Shown: positions 7,984 through 16,282 of the stretch, in pieces
How positions within the stretch are numbered: the first letter of the stretch is position 1
Layout: each line of letters begins with the position of its first letter
Notes under the pieces: model-generated
The model's database searches: none
What the model saw: the letters and a program-made list of their open reading frames with translations, nothing else
Told to the model about the DNA's origin: nothing
From: Thermoplasmatales archaeon SW_10_69_26
GTDB taxonomy: Archaea; Thermoplasmatota; SW-10-69-26
Reading direction: 5' to 3'
NCBI GenBank assembly: GCA_003009755.1
Contig: PXUB01000022.1
Location: forward strand, 16,963-80,962
DNA length: 64,000 nt
Program-made: the position numbers and the translations under genes

Positions 7984-10262
7984 CAGGTGTCAGTCTCCGT
8001 CTCGAAGAGGGGGTCCATGGCGTCGACGATCGTGTCGACTTGGGCCTGAGCGCGCGTCTCGTGACCGAACGCGCTCGAGGTGATCGTGATCTCCACGTTC
8101 TGCCGGGTGAGGTGGGTCTGGTAGTCGGCGTCGTAGTGGGGGGCCTGGCGGGGATCGAGGTCGTAGCTGAGCCGGTGGTTGACCAGGTTGTCGAACCCGT
8201 CGCCGGGCAGCTCGTAAGGCACGTCGAGCAACAGCTCGTGGCCCTGCTTGCTGGCGTTCTCGACCGCCTCGGTCGGCGAGTAGATGCCGTCGTCGGGGTC
8301 GTCGGCGCCGGCACCGTACACCTGGTGGATCGAGGTGTTCGGCGCCAGCGAGCGGTTGTCGAGCGCGGCCTCGACGTTGGCGAACATCGCCATCGTCTGG
8401 TTCACGTAGGGATCCTTGCGGTCCCGGCACTGGCTGTCCAGATCGGGGTCGGCACCGTGATGGGTGAGGGACAGCCAGACGTCCTCGCTCTGCGGGTAGG
8501 CGGTCAGCTTGTCGGCGATCGCGTCGGCCATGCCCTGGGCGAAGGTGTCCGTCAGGCCGCTGGGGCCGGCCTCGAGCACGCGGCCCTCGTAGCCGTGCTC
8601 GTCGAGGGCCTCGTGGAAGGCCTTCTCCTTCATGCACTCGTTCATGATGTCGCTGTGCAGGTGGCTGGTGTAGGCGTCGACGATCACGTCGACGTCGGCC
8701 TCGACCAGCTGCTCGGCGCTGGCGGAGACGCTCTCGTCCCTCGGATCGACCATCGGGCGGATGTGGTGGGCGCGCTCGACGACGAGCTCGCCGTCGAAGC
8801 GCTCGTCCAGCGTCTGCTCGATGCGGTCGAGCACCTCGGTCTTGGCCTCGTGCATCTGGCTGGCGTTCTCCATCTGCCGGTAGTCCTTCCACGCGCCCAG
8901 ACCGGCCGCCTCGAGGATGTCGGGCTCGCCCAGCCCGGGGCCGCCGGGCATCACGTACATGCCGTCCACGGCGGGCACCTGCTGACGGTCGGGGACCGGG
9001 CTGCCGACGTAGGTGGCCGGCCCGGCGTGGTGCTCGAGCCAGGCGTCCATGTAGTCCGGCATCGGGCGCGGCTCGTTCGCGTGGGGACGGTCCTCGTCGA
9101 CGAGCACCGTGCCCTGGTCGATCGCGAGCAGCTCTTCGAACCCGAGCTGGATCAGCAGGTTGCGGGTGAACTCGGCGAACTCCACGTACGTCGTCGCGTT
9201 GTACTCGAGGGGCTCGCCGTGGGAGCGAAGCATGACGCCCACGGTCGCGTCGTCGGGCAGCTCCTCGCCGGTCGGCGCCTCGTCGCCGTGGGCGGAGGGA
9301 CCGTGGTCGTGGCCGGTCGCCGCCGTGCCCAGGCCCTCGACGGGGTCCTGGGCGGCCATGCCGACCGTCGAGAAGGCGAGCACGAGCGCGAGCGCGACGG
9401 CGCCGACGCGGCCGGGCCGCAGCTGGCGGCCCTGCGTCGTCGCCGTGGTGAAGAAGCCCTGCTGGTAGAGGAAGGCGCCGCCGGCGATCGCGAGGTACCC
9501 AAGGTAGGCCAGCGCCTGGTACAGGGTGGGCGCGGCCGTGTAGCCGACGGCGGCGTGAAGGATGCGGCCGAGGACGGAGTCGGGCGCCAACAGCCACGAG
9601 GTGTCCCACAGGGCCGCCTGCGGGGCCAAGAAGCCGAGCTCGGTGAGCGCTTCGACGGCGTGCGTGAGCAGCATCGCCGCGACGACGAGCAGGAAGGCGC
9701 CCGTGACCTGGAAGAACCGCTGCAGGTTCACGTGCCGGCTGGCGCGCAGCACGAGGTACACGAGGCCGGCGCTGACGGCGAAGCCGACCGCGCCGCTCCA
9801 CAGGAGGTCGAGCATGGCGTGCTCGGTCGCCAGCGTCGCGTAGAACAGCACGGTCTCGAGGCCCTCGCGGACGACGCTCAGGAACGTGATGGCCACGATC
9901 GTGGCGACCGATCCCGCCGTCAAGGCCTCGCGGACCTGCTCTTTGGCCTCCGAGAGGACCTGGGTGGTGTGGCTCCACATCCAGAAGACCATGTAGGTCA
10001 GCGTGCCGACAGCCAACAGGATGGCCACCAGCTCGAACCAGGCGCCGTAGCCGCCCTCCTCGAAGGCCGTGAACAGGTGCTCGTAGATCAGCCAGCCCGC
10101 GCCCACGCTGGCGATCACGGCCGCGCCGAACCCGGCCCAGACGTGCTTGCGGACGTCGGGCCGACCCAGCCGTGACACCAGGCCGAGCAGGATGCCGGTG
10201 ATCAACAGCGCCTCGAGTCCCTCGCGGAGCGCGATGAGCGCGGCCTCGGTGACGAACGCCAT
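7983..10262 (-). CDS. FTR1-family iron permease fused to a ferrochelatase-like domain
   Basis: Residues 1 to about 280 are a seven-helix FTR1 iron permease with both diagnostic REGLE motifs (R13-E17 and R132-E136). A further hydrophobic segment (VGAVALALVLAFSTVGM, about residue 290) leads into a roughly 430-residue domain resembling ferrochelatase: opening strand VGVMLRSHGEPLEYN, a VWLSLTHHG segment (near residue 600) at the position of the catalytic-His strand, and a QVYGAGADDP ... LLLDVPYELPGDGFDNL segment matching the family's metal-site region, where the usual catalytic Glu appears as Asp or is displaced. FTR1 proteins normally end after the helices. The start is ATG 10262, about 34 nt after the predicted transcript start. 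Permease assignment is firm; the chelatase-like call comes from motif reading only. Confidence 0.8.
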   Translation of the reverse strand: MAFVTEAALIALREGLEALLITGILLGLVSRLGRPDVRKHVWAGFGAAVIASVGAGWLIYEHLFTAFEEGGYGAWFELVAILLAVGTLTYMVFWMWSHTTQVLSEAKEQVREALTAGSVATIVAITFLSVVREGLETVLFYATLATEHAMLDLLWSGAVGFAVSAGLVYLVLRASRHVNLQRFFQVTGAFLLVVAAMLLTHAVEALTELGFLAPQAALWDTSWLLAPDSVLGRILHAAVGYTAAPTLYQALAYLGYLAIAGGAFLYQQGFFTTATTQGRQLRPGRVGAVALALVLAFSTVGMAAQDPVEGLGTAATGHDHGPSAHGDEAPTGEELPDDATVGVMLRSHGEPLEYNATTYVEFAEFTRNLLIQLGFEELLAIDQGTVLVDEDRPHANEPRPMPDYMDAWLEHHAGPATYVGSPVPDRQQVPAVDGMYVMPGGPGLGEPDILEAAGLGAWKDYRQMENASQMHEAKTEVLDRIEQTLDERFDGELVVERAHHIRPMVDPRDESVSASAEQLVEADVDVIVDAYTSHLHSDIMNECMKEKAFHEALDEHGYEGRVLEAGPSGLTDTFAQGMADAIADKLTAYPQSEDVWLSLTHHGADPDLDSQCRDRKDPYVNQTMAMFANVEAALDNRSLAPNTSIHQVYGAGADDPDDGIYSPTEAVENASKQGHELLLDVPYELPGDGFDNLVNHRLSYDLDPRQAPHYDADYQTHLTRQNVEITITSSAFGHETRAQAQVDTIVDAMDPLFETETDT

Positions 10263-10294
10263 GTGGGGGTCCTCCCGGGATCCATGCTCCCGGC

Positions 10295-10326
10295 TTAGGC
10301 TGACCTAAACCACGGGCCGATATAGT
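10295..10326 (-). promoter_or_regulatory. Minus-strand TATA box with DtxR/IdeR-like iron box at the transcript start
   Basis: TTAGGCTGACCTAA (10295-10308) is an interrupted palindrome with TTAGG/CCTAA half-sites, matching the consensus of DtxR/IdeR-family iron-dependent repressors. On the minus strand a TATA-like ACTATATCG (10318-10326) places the transcript start of the FTR1 operon at about 10296, inside the box. Binding of an Fe-loaded repressor would block initiation, which fits an iron-uptake operon. Confidence 0.65.
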
Positions 10327-10364
10327 CTTTGTGGACGAACGCGGTCCTATTTGGGTCGCCCTCG

Positions 10365-10378
10365 CTAGGGTGACCCTC
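10365..10378. promoter_or_regulatory. Possible second, weaker iron box
   Basis: CTAGGGTGACCCTC resembles the box at 10295-10308 (TAGG-N-TGACC core shared) and lies 70 bp away, close to an integral number of helical turns. It could serve as an auxiliary operator, or act on the divergent crotonase gene. Confidence 0.35.
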
Positions 10379-10437
10379 ACGCCCGTCGATCGCCGCCAGT
10401 GCCTCATCGCACTGCCGACGCATCCCCCCGCCTCGGC

Positions 10438-10447
10438 AAATATGTAA
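10438..10447 (+). promoter_or_regulatory. TATA-like box for the crotonase gene
   Basis: AAATATGTAA at 10438-10447 is the only A/T-rich stretch upstream of the ATG at 10509. A transcript start near 10470 would leave a leader of about 40 nt. Confidence 0.4.
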
Positions 10448-10508
10448 CCTCTTAGCGTCGACATGTGTATCCCAGGGGTCTTGGTCGAGTGGCTCCCTGG
10501 GCATAGCG

Positions 10509-11291
10509 ATGGGCGAGACCGTCCGCACGGAGCGTCGGGGGCCGGTGCTGGAGATCGTGCTCTCACGGCCGGACAAGCGCAACGCGATCGACGGCGAGAT
10601 GGCCGCCGAGCTCTTCGAGGCCTGGGCCCGCCTCGGTGACGACGACGTCCGCGCGGGGGTGCTCGCCGCCGACGGTCCCGCCTTCTGCGCTGGCGCCGAC
10701 CTCGAGGCCCTCGAGACGCTGGGTCCCGGGGACGGCTTCCAGTTGGGGGACCCCGAGCGCGAGGCGTTCGTCTCCGGCGAGGAGGGCTATTTAGGCCCGA
10801 CCCGCCAACCGTTCCCGCCCGTCCCCGTGATCGCGGCCGTCCAGGGTCCAGCCCTGGCCGGCGGTCTCGAACTGACCTGCCTTTGCGATCTCCGCGTCGC
10901 GGGCGAGGAGGCGACCTTCGGCGCCACCAACCGCGAGTGGGGGGTCCCGCTCGTCGACGGCGGCAGTCAGCGACTCCCGCGCATCGTCGGCCTCGGTCGC
11001 GCGCTCGAGCTGGTGCTCACCGGCCGGGTGCTCCGGGCCGAACATGCCGCCCAGATCGGCCTCGTCAACGATCTCGTGCCCGAGGGCGGCGAGCGCACCC
11101 GGGCCGGCAAGATCGCCGACCGGATCACCCAGCTGCCCCAAGACGCGCTGCGAGCCGACCGCCGGTCGGTCTACGAGGGCATGGACCGTCCGATGGCCGA
11201 CGGGTTGGAGATCGAGGCACGCAACGGGCAAGAGGTCGTCGAGGCCGAGGGCTTCGAGGCCGGCCCGCGCCGGTTCGCGCTGGACGAGTAG
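10509..11291 (+). CDS. Enoyl-CoA hydratase/isomerase (crotonase) family protein
   Basis: 260 residues, the normal size of a single-domain crotonase. It shows the conserved N-terminal strand VLEIVLSRPDKRNAID, the first oxyanion-hole segment AFCAGADLEALE, and the second oxyanion-hole segment PVIAAVQGPALAGGLELTCLCDLRVA. The usual catalytic Glu position reads TNREWGVPLVDGGSQRL, so one hydratase glutamate may be replaced; a hydratase, isomerase or thioesterase cannot be told apart. Likely acts in fatty or amino acid CoA-ester metabolism in the cytoplasm. It is transcribed alone, divergent from the FTR1 operon and convergent with crcB (4 bp gap). Confidence 0.85.
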   Translation: MGETVRTERRGPVLEIVLSRPDKRNAIDGEMAAELFEAWARLGDDDVRAGVLAADGPAFCAGADLEALETLGPGDGFQLGDPEREAFVSGEEGYLGPTRQPFPPVPVIAAVQGPALAGGLELTCLCDLRVAGEEATFGATNREWGVPLVDGGSQRLPRIVGLGRALELVLTGRVLRAEHAAQIGLVNDLVPEGGERTRAGKIADRITQLPQDALRADRRSVYEGMDRPMADGLEIEARNGQEVVEAEGFEAGPRRFALDE

Positions 11292-11295
11292 ATCC

Positions 11296-11667
11296 TCAGA
11301 TCGACTGCGCCCCCCAGCGTCCGATCAGGGCGCCGGCGAGGCAGGCGACGAGCGTGAGCGCGAGGTACCCGATCGCCCAGCCGAGGCTCCCGTCGCTGCC
11401 GAGGGCGACCGTCTCGTAGCTGAACGTGCTCATCGTCGTGAACGAGCCCAAGAACCCCACGCCCACGGCGGCGGTAGCGGCCGGCGTCACCCACTCCGTG
11501 CCGGGCTCGGTACCCAACAGCAGGCCGAGCAGGAAGCTGCCGAGCACGTTCACCGTCAACGTCCCCCAGGGCAGATCCCCGCGGGTGAGGAGCTCGCTGA
11601 TCCACCAGCGGGCGAGACCGCCGCCCGCCGAACCGGTCGCAACCCAGGCTGCCACGTGCCAATCCAT
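11296..11667 (-). CDS. crcB: Fluoride exporter CrcB/Fluc
   Basis: 123 residues with four hydrophobic helices, the normal size of a Fluc/CrcB fluoride channel, which works as an antiparallel dimer that lets F- leave the cell. The diagnostic segment GVGFLGSFTTMSTFSYE matches the family's G-F-x-G-x-x-T-T-F-S-T-F motif, and NVLGSFLLGLLLG contains the conserved Asn in helix 2. ATG 11667 (MDWHVAAW) is chosen because it begins the first helix. One gene suffices for a homodimer; no second crcB copy is adjacent. A riboswitch-like sequence lies in its leader. Confidence 0.9.
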   Translation of the reverse strand: MDWHVAAWVATGSAGGGLARWWISELLTRGDLPWGTLTVNVLGSFLLGLLLGTEPGTEWVTPAATAAVGVGFLGSFTTMSTFSYETVALGSDGSLGWAIGYLALTLVACLAGALIGRWGAQSI

Positions 11668-11689
11668 CGTCGTCTGCCTCGTGCCCTGC

Positions 11690-11740
11690 GGGGTCGGGCC
11701 TCGGCCGGGCCGGCGGTTCCCTCGGCCCCATCGCCCGACT
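11690..11740 (-). promoter_or_regulatory. Fluoride-riboswitch-like leader (weak match)
   Basis: On the minus strand, about 60 nt before crcB, the leader reads GGGCGATGGGGCC, then AACCGCCGGC and GGCCGAGGCCC. This recalls the crcB RNA motif (GGCGAUG...AACCGC...GCUGAUG...CC). A P1-like GGGGCC/GGCCC pairing and a GCCG/CGGC hairpin can be drawn, but the pseudoknot partner of the 5' GGCG is not evident. Treat as a candidate only. Confidence 0.25.
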
Positions 11741-11848
11741 CGTCGAGGCCGAGCAACGGCCTCAACGTTGCGGTCTCCGACGAGCTGCCCCGGTGGGTGA
11801 CCGAGGCCGACACGCCCTGTCCCTGCTTCGTCGGAGGTGGCGGTCCGG

Positions 11849-12265
11849 TCAGCCGTCCTCGGCCAGGGCCTCGTGTTCGGCGAGCAGCGCGCGGACCCGC
11901 CCTCGGATCTCGTCGCGCGTCTCGCGGTACTCGTCCAGCGAGTCCGGGTGGTCGAGGCTCCAGTCCGCCACGTCGTAGGGCTCGAACACCGGCATGGCGG
12001 CTTGCCCGCAGCCCATCGTGGCGATCGCGTCGGCGGCCTCGAGGTCCTCCTCGTCCACGGGTGTGCTCGCGTGGTCGGAGAGGTCGAGGCCGATCTCATC
12101 CATGACGGTCAGGGCCTTCTCGCGGACCCGACCCAGCGGGTCGGTGCCGCCGCTGAGGCACTCGACGTGGTCGGCGCCCACCTCCTCGCAGAACGCCTGC
12201 GCCATCTGGCTGCGCGCGCTGTTGCCGACGCACGCGAAGTACAGGCGGACGGGTTCGGGGCTCAT
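11849..12265 (-). CDS. arsC: Arsenate reductase, low-molecular-weight phosphatase type
   Basis: 138 residues. The phosphatase loop FACVGNSARSQMAQAF holds the catalytic Cys12 and Arg18; the distal acid loop is ADWSLDHPDS with the general-acid Asp. Further cysteines (Cys38 in VECLSGG and MGCGQAAM) could act in the redox relay of thioredoxin-coupled enzymes. It reduces arsenate to arsenite. ATG 12265 overlaps the aquaporin stop by four bases (ATGA), so it is the last gene of an arsR-aqpS-arsC operon. Confidence 0.85.
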   Translation of the reverse strand: MSPEPVRLYFACVGNSARSQMAQAFCEEVGADHVECLSGGTDPLGRVREKALTVMDEIGLDLSDHASTPVDEEDLEAADAIATMGCGQAAMPVFEPYDVADWSLDHPDSLDEYRETRDEIRGRVRALLAEHEALAEDG

Positions 12266-13002
12266 CCGGCCACCTCCGGCTCGGTGTCGGCGGCGGTCTC
12301 GCTCGGTCGGGCCCGCGGCGTCCGCACGTCCTCGTAGTCGACCGTCCGCACAAGCTCGTAGCCGAACATCGCCGCGATCGATCCCACGACGGGGGCCGCG
12401 AGGTAGATCCACACCATCGACCAAGTGCCGGAGACGACGGCCGGTCCGAGGGTGCGGGCCGGGTTCATGCTGCCACCGGTCAGCGGACCCGCGAAGAGGG
12501 CGCCGATCGTGACGGCCAAGCCGATCGCCAGCCCGCCGGCGGCCTCGGGCACGCGGTCGTCGGTGGCGACGGCCGCGATGACGAACGCCAGCAGCGCGGT
12601 TGCCAGCGTCTCGGCCAGCACGGCGCCGGTCACCGAGAGCTCGGCGGCCGGCACGGTGGCGCCCAGCTGCCCCACCGGCCCCACCATGACGAGGAGCGTG
12701 CCGGCCGCGGCGGTGGCCCCCGCGAGCTGGGCCCCGATGTAGGTGGGCACCCGCCGCCAGGGGAAGTGCCCGATGGCGGCGAACCCGAGCGTGATGGCCG
12801 GGTTGAAGTGGGCGCCGCTGACGTGACCGAGCGCGTAAACCATCACGGCGATCGTCAACCCGAAGGTCCAGGCGACGCCGACGTGGGAGACGCTCGCGCC
12901 CGCCACGAAGCCATCCGCCACGATCGCCCCGCAACCGGCGAGCACGAGCGCGAACACGCCGATCGCCTCGGCCAGCTCGGCCCGCGGGTGCCGGCCGCCC
13001 AT
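12262..13002 (-). CDS. aqpS: Aquaporin/glyceroporin (MIP family) of an arsenic-resistance operon
   Basis: 246 residues, six transmembrane helices and two NPA half-helices: AHFNPAITLG (Asn67) and SMNPARTLGPA (Asn180). ATG 13002 overlaps the arsR stop (TGATG) and its end overlaps arsC. This arsR-aqpS-arsC order is the one known from Sinorhizobium, where the channel lets arsenite formed by ArsC leave down its gradient in place of an ArsB pump; the same role is inferred here. The C-terminal tail is acidic and cytoplasmic. Confidence 0.85.
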   Translation of the reverse strand: MGGRHPRAELAEAIGVFALVLAGCGAIVADGFVAGASVSHVGVAWTFGLTIAVMVYALGHVSGAHFNPAITLGFAAIGHFPWRRVPTYIGAQLAGATAAAGTLLVMVGPVGQLGATVPAAELSVTGAVLAETLATALLAFVIAAVATDDRVPEAAGGLAIGLAVTIGALFAGPLTGGSMNPARTLGPAVVSGTWSMVWIYLAAPVVGSIAAMFGYELVRTVDYEDVRTPRARPSETAADTEPEVAG

Positions 13003-13313
13003 CAGCAACAGCCCTCCGCGCGGCAGGCCTCGGGGTCGCTGGCTTCGATGTGGTCGACCAGCCAGGCCCCCTCCTCGAGGAGATCGGCCAGCCGAGGGTG
13101 GGCCAAGCGGTACAGCCGCCGCTTGCCCTCGCGGTCGGCGACGGCCAGCCCGCAGTCCCGCAGCTCGGCCAGGTGGTGGCTGAGGTTGCTCTGCTCCTGG
13201 TCGGTGGCGTCCGCCAGCTGGGACACCGAGGCCGGGCCCTCCCGGGCCAGGTGGTGGAGCACCGCCAGCCGGGTCCCGTCGGCGAGGCACCGATAGAATG
13301 AGGCCTCGTTCAT
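13002..13313 (-). CDS. arsR: ArsR-family metalloregulator
   Basis: 103-residue winged-helix repressor. The HTH is SVSQLADATDQEQSNLSHHLAELRDCGLAV and the wing DREGKRRLYRLAHP. Cysteines at Cys9, in RDCGL and in the C-terminal EACRAEGCC tail could bind As(III), although the classical ELCVCDL site in the recognition helix is absent. First gene of the arsR-aqpS-arsC operon, which it probably represses in the absence of arsenite. The DNA just upstream (13314-13345) holds ATACCAGACGAATGAATACC, an operator candidate. Confidence 0.85.
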   Translation of the reverse strand: MNEASFYRCLADGTRLAVLHHLAREGPASVSQLADATDQEQSNLSHHLAELRDCGLAVADREGKRRLYRLAHPRLADLLEEGAWLVDHIEASDPEACRAEGCC

Positions 13314-13382
13314 ATCAACGGGTATTCATTCGTCTGGTATGAGTGTACCGGCGGGGGATCGCTCCCCGCCGGACCGGTCGGC

Positions 13383-14534
13383 CTACAGCTCGCCCAGCAG
13401 GCCCAAAAAGCGCGGGTGGTCGCGCAGGTTGGCCATCTCGTCGTCCTCGCGCAGCCGGTCGCGCAGCTCGGGGACGCGGGGGGCCAGGCGCTCGAGGGCG
13501 TCGAGGGCCTGGCTACAGCGGCCCAGGCGGGCCAGCACGCTGGCGTGGGCGTAGGCGGCCATCGGATCGTCCTCGAGCTTGCGAGCCTGGCGCAGCTTTC
13601 GCTCGGCATCGCCGAGCCGGCCCTGCTCGTCGAGGCAAAGGCCCAGGCAAAAGCGGGCCACCTGCAGGCCCGGCGCCAGCTCGATCGCGGTCTCGAACCA
13701 GCCGATCGCCGCCTCGATCTCGCCCTCGTCGAGGGCCTGCTGGCCGGCCGTGATCACGCCCACGATCCCGCCCTCGGTCGCCGCCGCGTCCATCGTCGCC
13801 CCCCGATCACCGTCGCCGGCATCGGTGCAGGTCGTCGGCTCGGGCTCCTCGAGCTCGTCGACGGGCTCGGCCGTTTCCGGCTCGGGGTCGGGGGCCTCGG
13901 GTCGTCGCCGGGTCCGGTGGGGCTGGTGGTGGACGGCCAGCGCGAGCACGCCGATCGCACCGATCAACGCCCCCGGCACGAGGCCGGTCACGGAGGTCGG
14001 CGCGGTGGCGTCGTTGGCGGTCGCCTCGTTCGCCGAGCCGCCGGAGGACGGGTCGACGTCGTCGCCCGCCAGCGGCCGGTCCACCTCGTCCTCGGGCGCC
14101 GGCTGCTGCTCGACGGTGGCCTGGACGGCCAGGCGGGCGGCCGGCTCCTCCCGGTCGTGCGTCAGGTCCTCGACGCTCTCGTCCGCGGTCCTCGTCTCCG
14201 TGGCGTCGGAACCGCCGGCGGTGTCGTCCCTCGTCCCGGAGCTAGCGACGTCCTCGGCCGTCGACGGTTCCGGTTCGCCCGTGTCGGATCCCTCGGCCGT
14301 GGCGGCCTCGCTGCTCGTGTCCGCCGCCGATTGGGTGGGATCGTCGCCGCTTTCCCCCTCCTCGGTGGCCGCCTGCGAGCTGGCGGCGTGGGCCGGGGAC
14401 CCGCGCTCGGGTCCCGGATCGGGCGGACCGTTGCCCGCCGCGTGCTCGGGCGGACCCCCCTCGGCGAGGGCGGTCGTGGCGGCGGCTCCGAACACGAGCA
14501 CGAGGGACGCGACGACGAGGCAGCTTGTCCGCAT
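13383..14534 (-). CDS. Membrane-anchored protein with disordered acidic exterior and cytoplasmic TPR domain
   Basis: 383 residues. An N-terminal signal peptide (CLVVASLVLVFGAAATTALA) precedes about 150 residues rich in Gly, Glu, Asp, Thr and Ser with no predictable fold, then one transmembrane helix (LVPGALIGAIGVLALAV). An Arg-rich and acidic linker leads to about three TPR repeats (EGEIEAAIGWFETAIELAP, GDAERKLRQARKL, RCSQALDALERL). The topology suggests an external mucin-like region and a protein-binding cytoplasmic end. No specific function is recognised. It is transcribed away from the HTTM gene. Confidence 0.6.
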   Translation of the reverse strand: MRTSCLVVASLVLVFGAAATTALAEGGPPEHAAGNGPPDPGPERGSPAHAASSQAATEEGESGDDPTQSAADTSSEAATAEGSDTGEPEPSTAEDVASSGTRDDTAGGSDATETRTADESVEDLTHDREEPAARLAVQATVEQQPAPEDEVDRPLAGDDVDPSSGGSANEATANDATAPTSVTGLVPGALIGAIGVLALAVHHQPHRTRRRPEAPDPEPETAEPVDELEEPEPTTCTDAGDGDRGATMDAAATEGGIVGVITAGQQALDEGEIEAAIGWFETAIELAPGLQVARFCLGLCLDEQGRLGDAERKLRQARKLEDDPMAAYAHASVLARLGRCSQALDALERLAPRVPELRDRLREDDEMANLRDHPRFLGLLGEL

Positions 14535-14737
14535 AGCGGCGACGCAGACGGTGGGAAGCGGTGGGAGGGGCCCGGCGTTGGGGTCTCGGTCCTCTCCCGC
14601 GAGCGGCCAAGGCCCAACGTGGACCTTCCCGAAGGTTGAACCGACGGTCGGCTTCGCCGGCTGGTCCTCCCGACCCCGTCGACCGGCCGAGGCCGAGGGC
14701 TTGATGAACCCGCCAGGCGTGGTCGACCGCGCCGGGC

Positions 14738-16282
14738 ATGTCGGCCGACAGCGATCGCCCCGACCCCCGACCCGCGTCGAGGTGGGCCCAGCTGCGGGCC
14801 CGCCTGGCCGGGCTTTGGGCCGGCGTCCGCCGCCGGTTCAGCGTCGACCTGCGCGCCCTCGCCGTGATGCGCATGGTGCTGGGAGCGGTGATCGTCGGCG
14901 ATCTGATCCACCGCGCCCAGCACCTGCGGTTCTTCTACACCGACGAGGGCGTCTACCCGCTGGCGGCCTTCACCTCGACGTACGTCAAGTTCAACGACCT
15001 CTCCCTGCACGCCCTCTCCGGCGAAGCCTGGGTCCAAGCGTCCTTGTTCGTGCTCGCCGGCGCCCTCGCGGTCGCCTTCGCCCTCGGGTACCGCACCCGG
15101 TGGACCGGTCTGGCGTCCTTCGTGTTGCTGGTCTCGCTGCAGGCGCGGAACCCGCACGTGCTCAACGCCGGCGACCGCCTGCTGCGCATCCTGTTGCTCG
15201 TCGCGCTCGTCACCCCGCTGGGCGAGCGATGGTCGCTGGATGCCCTCCGCCGCGAGGACACGCGCCAGACGGTCGCGAGCCCGGCGACCGCGGCCCTGCT
15301 CGTGCAGCCGATCGTCGTCTTCACGGCCAACGCGATCCTCAAGCACCCCGGCGACCACTGGTACGCCGGCGACGGGCTGCAGATCGCGCTGGCCAACGAC
15401 GCCGTGACGCTCCCCCTCGGCAAGCTCCTCGCCCGACAAGAGCTGGTGACGACCGCGCTCACCTACGGCTGGGTCGGCCTGCTCGCCGGCTCCTCCCTGC
15501 TCCTTCTGGCCACGACCGGCCGCCTGCGCGCCGCGGCCGCCCTGGCCTACGTGGGTGCGTTCGTCGGCATGATGGCCACGATGGCGGTCGGCCTGTTCCC
15601 CCTCGTGCTCGTGGCTGCGCTGGTCCCCTTCCTCACGACGCCGGTCTGGGAGGCAGTGACCGCGAGGGTTCCCCCACGCTGGCGGGACCGGTGGCCCCCG
15701 CCGGCGCTCGTCGACCCATCGAGCAGGCCCTGGCTGAGGGACCGGCTGGCGGCTCGCCTCCCGGTGGGCGACCGAGGCCATGTACAAGGGGGCCTGGCCC
15801 GCGTCGGTCGACGCCTCTGCGCAGCCGCCGGCCTCGCCTTGTTGGCCTGGATGCTCGTGTTCAGCGGCGCCCACGTCACCGACACCGACCTGCCGGACGC
15901 GATCGACGACCCCAACCTCGACGTCCAACGATGGGGCGTGTTCGCGCCCGACCCCGCCACCGCCTACAGCTGGTACGAGACCGAAGCCCAGCTCGCCGAC
16001 GGACGCTCGGTCGACGCCCACGACGGCGGTCCCCTCGGCTTCGAGCGGCCCGCGCACGCCGGGGAGGCCTTCGAGACGTTCCGCCACCGCAAGTACATGG
16101 GCCACGTCAAGGACAGCGAGGTGCTCCCCGGCCCCTACGTGGACTGGGCCTGCCAGCACGCCCAGCAGGTCGTCGACGGCGACGTTGAGCGTGTGCGCCT
16201 GCACCGGTCCTACCAGCCCAGCCCGCTGGATGGGACCTACGAGGACCCGACTCGGAGCGTCGTCGCCGAGCGGGCGTGCTAA
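14738..16282 (+). CDS. HTTM-domain (vitamin K-dependent gamma-carboxylase-like) membrane protein
   Basis: 514 residues with about eight transmembrane helices. The N-terminal part has the HTTM pattern: LALAVMRMVLG-type first helix, RFFYTDEGVYPL, and LQARNPHVLNAGDRLLRILLL, which is the conserved Arg-Asn...Gly-Asp...Arg segment of the family. Family members resemble the membrane part of gamma-glutamyl carboxylase, but most archaeal ones are uncharacterised. The last 150 residues are soluble (RWGVFAPDPATAYSWYETEAQL). It is flanked on its right by a low-GC insertion that starts within its stop region. Confidence 0.75.
   Translation: MSADSDRPDPRPASRWAQLRARLAGLWAGVRRRFSVDLRALAVMRMVLGAVIVGDLIHRAQHLRFFYTDEGVYPLAAFTSTYVKFNDLSLHALSGEAWVQASLFVLAGALAVAFALGYRTRWTGLASFVLLVSLQARNPHVLNAGDRLLRILLLVALVTPLGERWSLDALRREDTRQTVASPATAALLVQPIVVFTANAILKHPGDHWYAGDGLQIALANDAVTLPLGKLLARQELVTTALTYGWVGLLAGSSLLLLATTGRLRAAAALAYVGAFVGMMATMAVGLFPLVLVAALVPFLTTPVWEAVTARVPPRWRDRWPPPALVDPSSRPWLRDRLAARLPVGDRGHVQGGLARVGRRLCAAAGLALLAWMLVFSGAHVTDTDLPDAIDDPNLDVQRWGVFAPDPATAYSWYETEAQLADGRSVDAHDGGPLGFERPAHAGEAFETFRHRKYMGHVKDSEVLPGPYVDWACQHAQQVVDGDVERVRLHRSYQPSPLDGTYEDPTRSVVAERAC

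Noticed and set aside
5848..8049. A 733-codon plus-strand frame over the secreted iron-locus protein
   Set aside because: Val/Gly/Arg-rich shadow; the minus-strand frame has a signal peptide and is coupled to FTR1.
8040..10175. A 711-codon open frame on the plus strand antisense to the FTR1 gene
   Set aside because: It is a mirror of the high-GC third-position pattern of the real gene; no domain or motif appears and the opposite strand has clear FTR1 motifs.
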